Origin: Marthasterias glacialis
Taxonomy: Eukaryota > Echinodermata > Asteroidea > Forcipulatida > Asteriidae
Length of the DNA: 64,000 bases
Direction of reading: 5' to 3'
Assembly: GCA_911728455.2 (NCBI GenBank)
Contig: OU452239.1
Location: 13,064,328-13,128,327 of the forward strand
The notes beneath the pieces are model-generated. The model was not told where the DNA came from and ran no database searches. It worked only from the letters and a program-made list of their open reading frames with translations. Shown piece by piece: positions 55,931 to 64,000 of this stretch (position 1 is the first letter of the stretch; each line of letters begins with the position of its first letter). The translations under genes and the position numbers were made by a program.

Positions 55931-57797
55931 TTATTGTCTTGTTGGCATGGTAACTGTCAGTGAAGATGTTTTACTGTTGAACTTGGCTGAGGAGTCTTCT
56001 TCTAGAACTGCTTCTGGTAGAGGTAGATGAAGCTCATACTTCAGCGGAACCAGCAGTGATATCTCTTCCTATTTATATGTGGACAACAGAAATAATTTGT
56101 CATGATAGAGAGCTAAATATACTTTTTTGGGAAAAACACTCTTACTGAGCACACTTGATACTACAGAAACGTAAGTTTGGCTTAACTTTTGTTTACAAAA
56201 CTTCACTATCAGAACATAACAAAAATACATATTAACTGAATCATTTTGCAGGCAATACAAAAACCTGCAAGAAACAAATAAAAATGTCAAGTTACTGATG
56301 GATACAAAATAAAAAATCTCTCAAAAGTGTGTCAACAATGCATCTCTCTAAAACAAACATGAGCAAACCACAAAAAACAAAATGGCGCTTAGTAGCCTAA
56401 TAGTATACTGTTCAAATTGTCCAGACCACAACGACTCTTTGCAGAGCCATCACTCCTCCCAGAAGCCAAAAGATATTCATACATGCTTGTACTCGCAAGT
56501 TTACAAGTACTTAATACAATGGTGCTGGACAAAATGCTTGAATTCAAAGTCTCTTGCATGCAAGATTTTCGTGAGAAACATCTTGGTCAGAAAATCAAAA
56601 TCTGAGGCTTTGAAACTGATGAGACTAATAAAATGTTTTGGCATACCTCTGCAATATTTAATTCACACTCTTGGACGGATTGGACATCAGGGAGGGATAC
56701 TTTGACCACACATCTCCTGGACCTTTTGGCATCTGCTTCTCTCATAAAAAGTTCAAACTCTGGACAGGTAAGATTCTCATCAATACTCTCAATTTCTTCT
56801 ATCAAACCACCCTTAGGCTTGTCACTCCCGTTCAACTGTAGCGTCATTTCAGGCATATTGTTTGAGGATTCTGATTGGTCATCAGATACTTTGAGCCGGC
56901 TCAGTAGCGAATCTGGTGTCAGCTTACTGAGGTTTTCCATTGTCTGTTCATCCTCTTTCTGATCAGACTTCTGTTTTGTGTTGAAGAAGTTCTTTAAATT
57001 TCTCGCATCTCCTTTAAATTTCAAATTCTGACAGATCTGGAAATGTTGTGAGAGGTTGAGCTTCTTCTGTTCTCTAAGATACTTGATGGCGAGGTCGATC
57101 AGCATATTTTGCTCTTCTGTATTTTGGGCACATTCTTCAAGGACATCTGGGTTGACGGCAACACGTACCACCTTATAGGGACCTGCAAACCAATTAACAT
57201 CTCTCATTTAGTTATAAATCGATCATCCAGCCTTTTGTCAGTGAAGAGTAAAATGTGACTATGCTTGAGAAAGAGAAATACAAGATCAGCATAGAGTTAT
57301 TTTTACATTTCTCTTTCAAAATGCCATCTTTGTGAATAAAGGTGAGCTCTAGCATAGAGCCATACTCTATTCTAGAGCTCACCTTTATTCAAAAAGACAT
57401 GACAGAAGGGAAGTAGTTTAGTCATGAGATTGAGATTACTCTATCGGTTCCACCATCAACATATGTCATTCCATAGTAACTGCATGAGATTTGATATGGT
57501 CATCACAAATATAGATTGAATTGTGATGTGACATGTGACCGGATATTAGTGGAGCAATCAAGCTGATAGCCTAACTTTAAACTCATAGTTCTACATTGTA
57601 GAAGTAAGCCATGGCTATAGCTAGATGATTGCATGATTGTCAATAATTAAATATTGAAGCCAATAGCCCAAGCCAGAGCCAAATTCAATCATTCAGAATT
57701 TTATTCCTTACCAGTTTCTTCTTCTTCATCTTCTACTGGACCAGCTGAGACAGCAATAGGGTCGGTAGACGTCTTGGGTTTAGGAATTCTAGCCCAA
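55931..57797 (-). CDS. PIH1D2: PIH1 domain-containing protein 2, last three exons
   Basis: Exons: 57712-57797, 56647-57182, 55931-56068 (stop TAA at 55931-55933). The joined sequence reads W-A-R-I-P-K-P-K, then P-Y-K-V-V-R-V-A-V-N-P-D-V-L...L-S-Q-H-F-Q-I (end of the PIH domain), L-I-E-E-I-E-S, then V-V-K-V-S-L-P-D-V-Q-S-V-Q-E-C-E-L (start of a CS-like domain), and E-L-H-L-P-L-P...S-L-T-V-T-M-P-T-R-Q at the end. This follows vertebrate PIH1D2 block by block. PIH proteins act as HSP90/R2TP-type co-chaperone adaptors, and PIH1D2 is linked to axonemal dynein assembly. The first roughly 75 residues are missing; the first visible exon starts in phase 2, so upstream exons exist, probably beyond the retrotransposon that begins at 58254. 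Confidence 0.92.
57333..57391. repeat. Near-perfect hairpin in a PIH1D2 intron
   Basis: TGAATAAAGGTGAGCTCTAG is followed by CATAGAGCCATACTCTATT and then CTAGAGCTCACCTTTATTCA. Arms are about 27 bases with a small loop. No precursor-RNA family was recognised. Confidence 0.85.
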
Positions 57798-58253
57798 CTG
57801 CAGATATTTATATAAAGACTCTCCTTCTTTGGCTTCTAAATAATGAAGTGGACAAAATATAGGCTTGTAAGAGATGTTAAATTTGCTTTGGGGGACAAAG
57901 AATAATATTATTTTTGTTTTACCCATACACTGATGTGTGTGAAGTACTGTATACTGAGTACTTTTCTGAGCTCTGTGAAAAAGATTCACAGGCATATTAT
58001 TGGGTGGGATTCAAATTTTTATTTTCTTCTTTTTTAGTTTACTCTCTCCCAACCCCCCAACCCCTTTCTGTAGGGGAATACACATTTAATAAAGTTCCAT
58101 TATACTTGATGTCTTTTTCTAACCAAAATAAAATTCTGTTTATTCCAGAAAGCTTTCTACTTGCCAAACTATTATGTTGGTCTGGACTGGTGGTAGGAAG
58201 ACCTATATTTACCTCTTCAGTTTGTCCTAATTTGTGCCCCCCCAAATAAATAA
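57798..58253 (-). other. PIH1D2 intron up to the retrotransposon, no exon seen
   Basis: I looked on the minus strand for the exon encoding the first part of the PIH domain and found none before the LTR boundary at 58254. Confidence 0.45.
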
Positions 58254-58632
58254 TGTCGCGTTCGCGGCCGCCTCGTCTCCACTCCGGTCGTCAACGTAGA
58301 GGGCGCTCTTTCGAGCGGTTGTGGTGGGCTACTTCGACAATAAAATTTGTGTGGATCCCAAAGATTCGTTTGATTGAAGTATACAACCAGGTAGTTAAAA
58401 CTCCAATTATTACAAGATGGTGGAAGAAACTGAATAACATGTACCTCGAAGCCTCAGTTAACGTTTAAACACTTCTTTATTCTGAACTTGAATTCTCTTT
58501 ACAATAATGATAATGCATAAATAAATAATCGATTGCCGGAGTCATAAACACAACCCAGTCTGAAATTACTCCGCCTATAATGCCGTCAGCAACACTCTGC
58601 AATTACTCCGCCTTTATGGTCAGCAACTCTTA

Positions 58633-59199
58633 CTAAAACACCCGCAGTTCCCGTTCTGGTACTCCGCCAGGTTCAACTGCTACTCACTAAAACACCTGCA
58701 GTACCCGTACTATTACTCCGCCAGGTTGACTGCTACTAAACACCTGCAGTTCCCGTTCTGGTACTCCGCCAGATTCAACTGCTACTCACTAAAACACCTG
58801 CAGTACCCGTACTATTACTCCGCCAGGTTGACTGCTACTAAACACCTGCAGTTCCCGTACTATTACTCCGCCAGGTTGACTGCTACTAAACACCTGCAGT
58901 TCCCGTACTATTACTCCGCCAGGTTGACTGCTACTAAACACCTGCAGTACCCGTACTATTACTCCGCCAGGTTGACTGCTACTAAACACCCGCAGTTCCC
59001 GTTCTGGTACTCCGCCAGGTTCAACTGCTACTCACTAAAACACCTGCAGTACCCGTACTATTACTCCGCCAGGTTGACTGCTACTAAACACCCGCAGTTC
59101 CCGTTCTGATACTCCGCCAGGTTCAACTGCTACTCACTAAACACCCGCAGTACCCGTACTATTACTCCGCCAGGTTGACTGCTACTAAACACCCGCAGC
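58633..59199. repeat. 48/54-bp minisatellite in the LTR
   Basis: About eleven units contain ACTCCGCCAGGTT.ACTGCTAC and CCTGCAGT.CCCGT. A 48-base and a 54-base version alternate in part. Both lengths are multiples of three, which keeps spurious frames open on both strands. Confidence 0.92.
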
Positions 59200-59268
59200 G
59201 CCGGAGTATTTGAGAAATGGCTATGACTTATGAGTTGTTGAGTTGCCGCCGACTCCGCCCTTAAACAA

Positions 59269-59624
59269 AACTAATTTAGCAGAGACTTTAACTTGCGGCA
59301 ACTGATCATACTAACATCCTTAAATATTCACAAAGATTTAGCAATAATTGGACAAATATCATCAAGTTACATCGTGTACATTCCTGCCGAAATATATTGA
59401 GTTTAATATTAATATGAGAACAATGCAGAAATAAATGCACAAGAATTCCCTAAAATTTATATTCCATCTGAGCAAGGAATAATTCCTTGAAAGTGCACAA
59501 CAAAATCTATATTTGATGGAGCTATAATAAAACACACTTCGACCAATCAAATCAATAAAGGAGTAAAAATACTCTTAAATTTCTTACCTAATTTAGCAGA
59601 GACTTTAACTTGCGGCAACTGATA
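59269..59624. repeat. Direct repeat of 36 bases within the LTR
   Basis: CTAATTTAGCAGAGACTTTA plus ACTTGCGGCAACTGAT occurs at about 59269-59304 and 59588-59624, 319 bases apart. It covers the predicted transcription start/leader. Only the upper copy is followed on the minus strand by GTAAGA. Confidence 0.85.
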
Positions 59625-59645
59625 GCAAAAAGGCAGATGCACTCG

Positions 59646-59676
59646 CTTTTATACTAGCCGCCGCGTCACTGATTGG
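59646..59676 (-). promoter_or_regulatory. LTR promoter: CCAAT and TATA boxes
   Basis: On the minus strand GACCAATCAG precedes AGTATAAAAGCGAG by about 20 bases. Transcription would start near 59615-59620, and 25-30 bases later CTAAATTAG is followed by GTAAGAAAT, a good splice-donor match. Confidence 0.65.
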
Positions 59677-60124
59677 TCTAGAGTTTGATTGTTTATAGCA
59701 ACCAAGATGGCGACCTTAGATATATTTAATAAGTCCCAAAGTTTGTATTTACGATAACCATTGTCACATCATCTGAACATTTAATCTCAACAATTATTTG
59801 TAGAATTAATACATCATCAAATCAAGCAAAAACAATTAAAGCTGATTATTAAGAGAAATAATCATAATAAAATCATCACGTGATCCGGAAACCCGGTGAC
59901 GTCACGCTATTTAACATTTAACGAACTTGGACGTTGATCACTGAACGGAAGTCAGACGGAGAAGTATGTTACAGTAATCTTCCGTGAAATGAAACGGTAA
60001 TGTTTACAGGAATTACAAGATTTATACACTGCAAAGAAGTTAGTGATTTATGTCTAAAAGGTAAGAGCACACTACGAATAAAACAATGAATAAAATTTAA
60101 GTGAGTGCGCCACCTCACGCCACA

Positions 60125-60136
60125 CTGCCCCCTCCT
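60125..60136 (-). other. Polypurine tract
   Basis: AGGAGGGGGCAG directly before the TGTG proposed as the LTR start; the position and composition are typical for plus-strand priming in Ty3/gypsy elements. Confidence 0.7.
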
Positions 60137-60245
60137 GAGACTTACGCTGTCCCCAGCGTATTTAAAATTATGAAATTTGTTAAACAATTCTTAAGATCCA
60201 GAATAATCATTACTTCTTTTAACAAATCTGCAACATTTTTTTTAA

Positions 60246-60530
60246 ACAACAATCCTCAATTCCATTATCTGCAACAACATTTGTTTAAAACAACTATCCT
60301 CAGTTCCATTATCTGCAACATTTTTTTAACAACAACAATCCTCAATTCCATTATCTGCAACATTTCTTTTTAACAACAATCCTCAATTCCATTATCTGCA
60401 ATATTTTTTTTTAAAACAACAATCCTCAATTCCATTATCCGCAACATTTTTTTTTTTAACAACAATCCTCAATTCCATTATCCGCAACATTTTATTTTTT
60501 TAACAACAATCCTCAATTTTCTTTTACAAG
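60246..60530. repeat. About 43-bp tandem repeat, 7 copies
   Basis: Units contain AACAATCCTCAATTCCATTA plus TCTGCAACATTTTTTT. They lie between the zinc-finger ORF and the polypurine tract. Unit length varies with the T run. Confidence 0.9.
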
Positions 60531-60549
60531 TTAAAGATAATAAAAATGC

Positions 60550-61743
60550 CTATTCTTCTGACGTTAAGAAATAATCCCGCACTGTAACTGATGTCTTTAT
60601 CTTTCTTCCTTCCAAATTATACTCGTATGTGGTATGCTTCTCTCTGATTTTTGACAGTTTACCCGTTAGCAATTTCTCCAACACCAACTGGCCACCTTTT
60701 GAGCGACTGTTTCCAGAATCGATGGAACTGGAACTGGAACTGGAACTGGAACTGGAACTCGAACTGGAACTCGAACTGGAACTCGAACTGGAACTGGATG
60801 AGATCATAGAGGGCGACGGACTCATTGCTGACAGATCCTTCCTCCCTATGGGGGGATGTTGTACTTTTGACGATAATCCGTTGAAAGGGGGTGAGGGTTC
60901 AACATACTTCCTCAAGAACTCCTCCATTTCATTGTCCCATAGAGCGACACCATTGTCACATATTTCTTGTCTCCCCATCTCTGTCTGTTCCTCTCCCTCT
61001 TTATCTCCCTCGAGTTGTCGTTGCTCATCACTCCCTCGTTCCTCTCTTTTCTTTTCCTCCTGTTGTCCCTCCTCCCTCCGTCTTTCATCTTCCATCTCTT
61101 CCTCTTGTCGTTTCTCTTCCTTCTTTCTTTCCTCTTCCTGTTTCCTTTCCTCCTCCTGACGTCTCTCATTTTCCATCTCTTTCTCTTGTCGTTTCTCTTC
61201 CCTCTTTCTTTCCTCTTCCTGTTTCCTTTCCTCCTCCTGTCGTCTCTTTTCCTTCTTTCTTTCCTCCTCCTGTCGTCTCTCCTCCCTCTGTCTTTCCTTC
61301 TCCTTCCTCTTTTCTTCGTCTTGCCGTTTCTTCTCTTCCTTCTGTTTCTTATCCTCCTCTCCCCTTTTTCCTCCGTCTTGCCGTGTATTTACTTCTTTCC
61401 TCTTTCCCTCGTCCCGCCGTTCCTTTTCCTCCCTCCGTCTTTCATCTTCATTTGCATGTCGGGCTTCTCCATCCCTTCTTTTCTTCCTCTGCCTCTCCTT
61501 CATATGGCTTTCCGCTTCCCTCTTTTCTCCTTTCTCCACTTTCTGCTCCGTATCACTTCCTGACGGTAGATGTACTTTTCTTGTATGCCTCCTTAGGTCC
61601 TCAAACCGTGTGAAAGAGGTATTGGTAGGGCAAAGTGGGCAGCGGTATCGTTCTCTCTCGGTTTGGTGCGTCCCCAAGTGCCTCGTTAGGTTCCATTTCC
61701 TGTAAAATGTTTCGCCACACTCATAACATCGTAAGACGCCCAT
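60550..61743 (-). CDS. C2H2 zinc-finger ORF in the retrotransposon 3' region
   Basis: An intact 397-codon frame starts at ATG 61741-61743, 62 bases after the pol stop. Residues 5-27 form a C2H2 finger (C-Y-E-C-G-E-T-F...H-L-G-T-H), and residues 34-59 a second one (C-P-L-C...R-R-H-T-R-K-V-H). Residues about 65-260 are an almost uninterrupted Glu/Arg/Lys-rich, probably helical region. Residues about 262-295 are mixed (N-E-M-E-E-F-L-R-K-Y-V). A serine run follows, encoded by the hexanucleotide AGTTCC, and then a conserved-looking C-terminus (V-L-E-K-L-L-T-G-K-L-S-K-I). There is no signal or membrane segment, so it is not an envelope protein. DNA or RNA binding is inferred from the fingers. Origin (host capture or element-specific) unknown. 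Confidence 0.8.
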   Translation of the reverse strand: MGVLRCYECGETFYRKWNLTRHLGTHQTERERYRCPLCPTNTSFTRFEDLRRHTRKVHLPSGSDTEQKVEKGEKREAESHMKERQRKKRRDGEARHANEDERRREEKERRDEGKRKEVNTRQDGGKRGEEDKKQKEEKKRQDEEKRKEKERQREERRQEEERKKEKRRQEEERKQEEERKREEKRQEKEMENERRQEEERKQEEERKKEEKRQEEEMEDERRREEGQQEEKKREERGSDEQRQLEGDKEGEEQTEMGRQEICDNGVALWDNEMEEFLRKYVEPSPPFNGLSSKVQHPPIGRKDLSAMSPSPSMISSSSSSSSSSSSSSSSSSSSSSSSSSIDSGNSRSKGGQLVLEKLLTGKLSKIREKHTTYEYNLEGRKIKTSVTVRDYFLTSEE

Positions 61744-61804
61744 GATGATTTTCTGTTAAAGCAACCAAACACACCAAAAATCACTTTAGTATTTACATCC
61801 TAAT

Positions 61805-64000
61805 TTAAGTATAGCGCTTTGGCTTCTTGCGCTGACGTTGTGGGTTCTTCCTCAGTGGCGTCTGTTTGGCAACACCACTCACATTTGCCTCAGCTGCATC
61901 TGATGTATCAGGACACCAACTCCCACTCAAGAATGGCCCCTCATAGGGCTTCAGTCGGTCTGCATGCACCACCATTAATTTACCTCTTTCTTTCTCCTGT
62001 ATTCTAAATACCACGTCAGATAATTTGTTAATCACTAAGAATGGTCCTACCCAGGGGTGGCAAAGCTTTGGACTCAGTCCCCGTTTCCGATGTGGACTAT
62101 GTAACCATACAAAGGTCCCTTCTTTAATTTCATTATCACTGGCTCTTCGGTCGTAATTTCGTTTTTGTCTCACAGCAGCCAATTTAAGATTAGCCCTCGC
62201 TGTACCATGTGCTCGTTGCATTCTTGTTCTTAGTTGCTCGGCATAGTCGCCATCTTCCATCTCCTCTTCGATGAAAGGAGCGGGTGTCTCCGCTATTACA
62301 TCTATCGGCAGTGTCAGTTCCCTGCCTAGCATCATCATGGTCGGTGTTTCCCCACTTGACTCCTGTACTGATGTTCGATAAGACATCGTGGCATAAGGCA
62401 GTTGTTCATCCCAGTCTCTGTGTCTTTTCACTGGATCAATTAAACTGGAAACGATGTTCATTAAGGTCCGGTTAAATCGCTCCACCAATCCATCTGATTT
62501 TGGATTGTACCCGGTTGTTCTGGTTTTCCTGATGCCGAGATATTTACAAACTTCTTGCATCACCCCGGCTTCAAAATTTCGTCCCTGATCTGTATGTAGT
62601 TCATGTGGTACACCAAACCTGCAAATAAATTCTTCAACAAAGATCTTTGCTACTGTGTTAGTATTCTGGTCTGGTATAGGATAGGCCTCCATCCATTTCG
62701 TGAAATAGTCGCCTACCACGAGTACATAAACATTACCCCTGTCTGTTTCTGGTAAAGGCCCGAGGATATCCATTGCAACACGTTCCAAAGGTGCTCCTAC
62801 TCTATACTGCTGTAATGGTGATTTTCTCTTCTTAGGAGGAGATTTTCGCTTTGCACAGAAATTACATTTCCGAACAAAAGAACGCACAAATGCCGACATT
62901 CCTACCCAGTAATATCGGGCTTTCACTTTCTCTAATGTTTTCCGAAGTCCCATGTGTCCCGATGTCTTAGATCCATGTAGTTCCTCTAACACCTCCGTTC
63001 TGTACTTAGTTGGCATCACTACTTTCAGATGTGTTACTTTCCCGCTTGCTGACTCCCATCTTTTGCACAATACTCCTTCTTGCATCTGCAGTTGATCCCA
63101 TTGCGCCCAATACACTTTTACAGCGGGTGAAGATGCAGATATTTCTTCCCATCTTGGGCGTTCTGCCGCCCCCTCCTTAGCCTTGATTATAACTTCCATC
63201 GTCGAATCTTTCAACTGCCCTTGTCGAATATCCTCACAATCAATGTGTGGTTGCCAAAATATCGATCTTAGCCAGTTACTTCCAGACAGTTTAGTCGCCC
63301 CATCTACTCTGGTAGTACTCTCAACCCGAATCTGTTTCTCAGTACGTACTTCAGGTGTCGCTATCCCTTCAATATGAATCTCGTCTTTCTCGGGGAATGA
63401 CTCTCGACGCCCACATTGTTTGCACGGTCGTCTAGACAACCCATCAGCATTTCCATGTAGTCGCCCAGCTCGATGCTCGATTGTAATATTATACTGCCCA
63501 ATCACTTCCATCCATCTAGCAAGTTGTCCTTCTGGGTTTCGAAAATTAGTAAGCCACCTCAGTGAGCCATGGTCTGTTCTCAGCAGTATCTTCTGACCAT
63601 ACAGATAGTGGCGAAAATGTCTGAGATTTACCACCACTGCTAAGAGTTCTCTTCTAGTTACACAATAGTTGCGTTCTTGTGAGCTAAGAGTTTTACTGGC
63701 GTATGCGATGACCTTTTCTTTACCATCTTGCACTTGTGAAAGCACGGCACCGGTTGCTAAATTACTGGCATCTGTGTCCAGTATAAAGTCAAGTTTCGGG
63801 TCAGGATAAGACAGTATCGGTGAATTAATAAGCCTGCTCTTCAACTCCGTGAACGCATTTTCACAGTCGTCGCTCCACTCAAACTTCTGGTGTTTCTCGG
63901 TTAATTTATGAAGGGGTCGTGCGATATCAGCAAAACCCTTAATAAATCGCCGGTAGTATGACGCTAACCCCAGAAAACTACGCACTTGAGTTACATCCAT
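61805..64000 (-). CDS. Ty3/gypsy Pol, C-terminal part (RT end, RNase H, integrase)
   Basis: The frame is open from the window edge to the stop at 61805-61807 (731 codons visible). RT thumb/connection: F-L-G-L-A-S-Y-Y-R-R-F-I. RNase H: L-D-T-D-A-S, R-R-E-L-L-A-V, R-T-D-H-G-S-L. Integrase: zinc finger H...G-H-M-G-L and C-N-F-C; core with M-D-I-L-G-P-L, H-T-D-Q-G-R-N-F-E and L-V-E-R-F-N-R-T (D-D-E). C-terminal W-V-G-P-F-L-V...V-H-A-D-R-L-K-P-Y. No chromodomain. The absence of stops suggests recent activity. Gag, protease and most of RT are outside the window. Confidence 0.95.
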   Translation of the reverse strand: MDVTQVRSFLGLASYYRRFIKGFADIARPLHKLTEKHQKFEWSDDCENAFTELKSRLINSPILSYPDPKLDFILDTDASNLATGAVLSQVQDGKEKVIAYASKTLSSQERNYCVTRRELLAVVVNLRHFRHYLYGQKILLRTDHGSLRWLTNFRNPEGQLARWMEVIGQYNITIEHRAGRLHGNADGLSRRPCKQCGRRESFPEKDEIHIEGIATPEVRTEKQIRVESTTRVDGATKLSGSNWLRSIFWQPHIDCEDIRQGQLKDSTMEVIIKAKEGAAERPRWEEISASSPAVKVYWAQWDQLQMQEGVLCKRWESASGKVTHLKVVMPTKYRTEVLEELHGSKTSGHMGLRKTLEKVKARYYWVGMSAFVRSFVRKCNFCAKRKSPPKKRKSPLQQYRVGAPLERVAMDILGPLPETDRGNVYVLVVGDYFTKWMEAYPIPDQNTNTVAKIFVEEFICRFGVPHELHTDQGRNFEAGVMQEVCKYLGIRKTRTTGYNPKSDGLVERFNRTLMNIVSSLIDPVKRHRDWDEQLPYATMSYRTSVQESSGETPTMMMLGRELTLPIDVIAETPAPFIEEEMEDGDYAEQLRTRMQRAHGTARANLKLAAVRQKRNYDRRASDNEIKEGTFVWLHSPHRKRGLSPKLCHPWVGPFLVINKLSDVVFRIQEKERGKLMVVHADRLKPYEGPFLSGSWCPDTSDAAEANVSGVAKQTPLRKNPQRQRKKPKRYT

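Larger units (their letters stand above)
58254..60124 (-). repeat. Putative 3' LTR (about 1.87 kb)
   Basis: The upstream edge is set by the polypurine tract AGGAGGGGGCAG, followed by TGTGGCGTGAGG at 60124. The downstream edge is proposed at ...GAACGCGACA (58254), giving TGT...ACA ends. Inside are CCAAT (59672-59676), TATAAAAG (59646-59653), a 48/54-base minisatellite, and AATAAA near 58480. The 5' LTR is not visible, so the exact boundaries are unproven. Confidence 0.55.
58254..64000 (-). mobile_element. Ty3/gypsy LTR retrotransposon, 3' part (runs off window)
   Basis: Order on the minus strand: RT C-terminus, RNase H, integrase (64000-61805), a zinc-finger ORF (61743-60550), a tandem repeat, a polypurine tract, then a putative 3' LTR (60124-58254). 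The RT-RNase H-IN order and the W-V-G-P-F-L-V (GPY/F-like) module identify Ty3/gypsy. Gag, protease and the 5' LTR are outside the window. The orientation is the same as PIH1D2. Confidence 0.9.

Noticed and set aside
58726-59109. Plus-strand repetitive 127-codon frame (Y-S-A-R-L-T-A-T-K-H)
   Set aside because: It is a by-product of the 48/54-base minisatellite, whose unit length is a multiple of three.
58633-60530. Regular repeats that might suggest a CRISPR array
   Set aside because: Units are contiguous tandem repeats without unique spacers, in a eukaryotic LTR element.
60629-61613. Plus-strand frames rich in Leu/Pro/Ser over the zinc-finger ORF
   Set aside because: Shadows of the Glu/Arg/Lys-rich minus-strand ORF; low complexity on the other strand keeps them open.

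Overview
This window is invertebrate animal DNA. It has split genes with GT-AG introns, tRNA-derived SINEs, many fold-back (MITE-like) elements, a Ty3/gypsy retrotransposon and AT-rich intergenic sequence. The gene content (an adhesion GPCR with a C-type lectin domain, animal-type POLR2H and PIH1D2, a Transib/RAG1-like transposon) fits a marine deuterostome, perhaps an echinoderm. That assignment is inference; nothing here fixes the species.

Layout. (1) 1-2,346: 5' end of POLR2H (RNA polymerase subunit RPB8) on the minus strand; only exon 1 lies inside the window. (2) 2.4-11.7 kb: intergenic, with a minisatellite, fold-back elements and a SINE, and no convincing gene. (3) 11,708-53,396: one plus-strand gene in 21 coding exons, whose frames and splice phases join into a 750-residue adhesion GPCR (signal peptide, C-type lectin domain, GAIN/GPS, seven helices, short basic tail). 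(4) Its 24.6-kb fifth intron (18,016-42,636) holds a nested, antisense array of four paralogous secreted-protein genes (called A, B, C, D here). Each has a signal peptide, only phase-1 introns, and a C-terminal region resembling the farnesoic-acid-O-methyltransferase-like (FAMeT) domain. An orphan terminal exon lies between B and C. (5) 47,870-51,118: a complete 3,249-bp Transib/RAG1-like DNA transposon in the intron between the TM4 and ECL2 exons, with 5-bp target duplications CGACG and ends beginning CACAATG/CACAGTG (the V(D)J heptamer). Its transposase keeps the DDE and zinc-ligand residues but is broken by two frameshifts and a stop. (6) 55,931-57,797: the last three exons of a minus-strand PIH1D2 gene. 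(7) 58,254-64,000: a minus-strand Ty3/gypsy element that runs off the window. It comprises a long LTR with CCAAT/TATA signals and a minisatellite, a polypurine tract, an unusual 397-codon C2H2 zinc-finger ORF in the env position, and RT/RNase H/integrase. It probably sits in the PIH1D2 gene.

The strongest leads are the nested antisense array, the RAG1-like transposon with RSS-like ends, and the zinc-finger third ORF of the retrotransposon. Exon joins were made by eye from splice signals, phase and homology; transcript data would be decisive.
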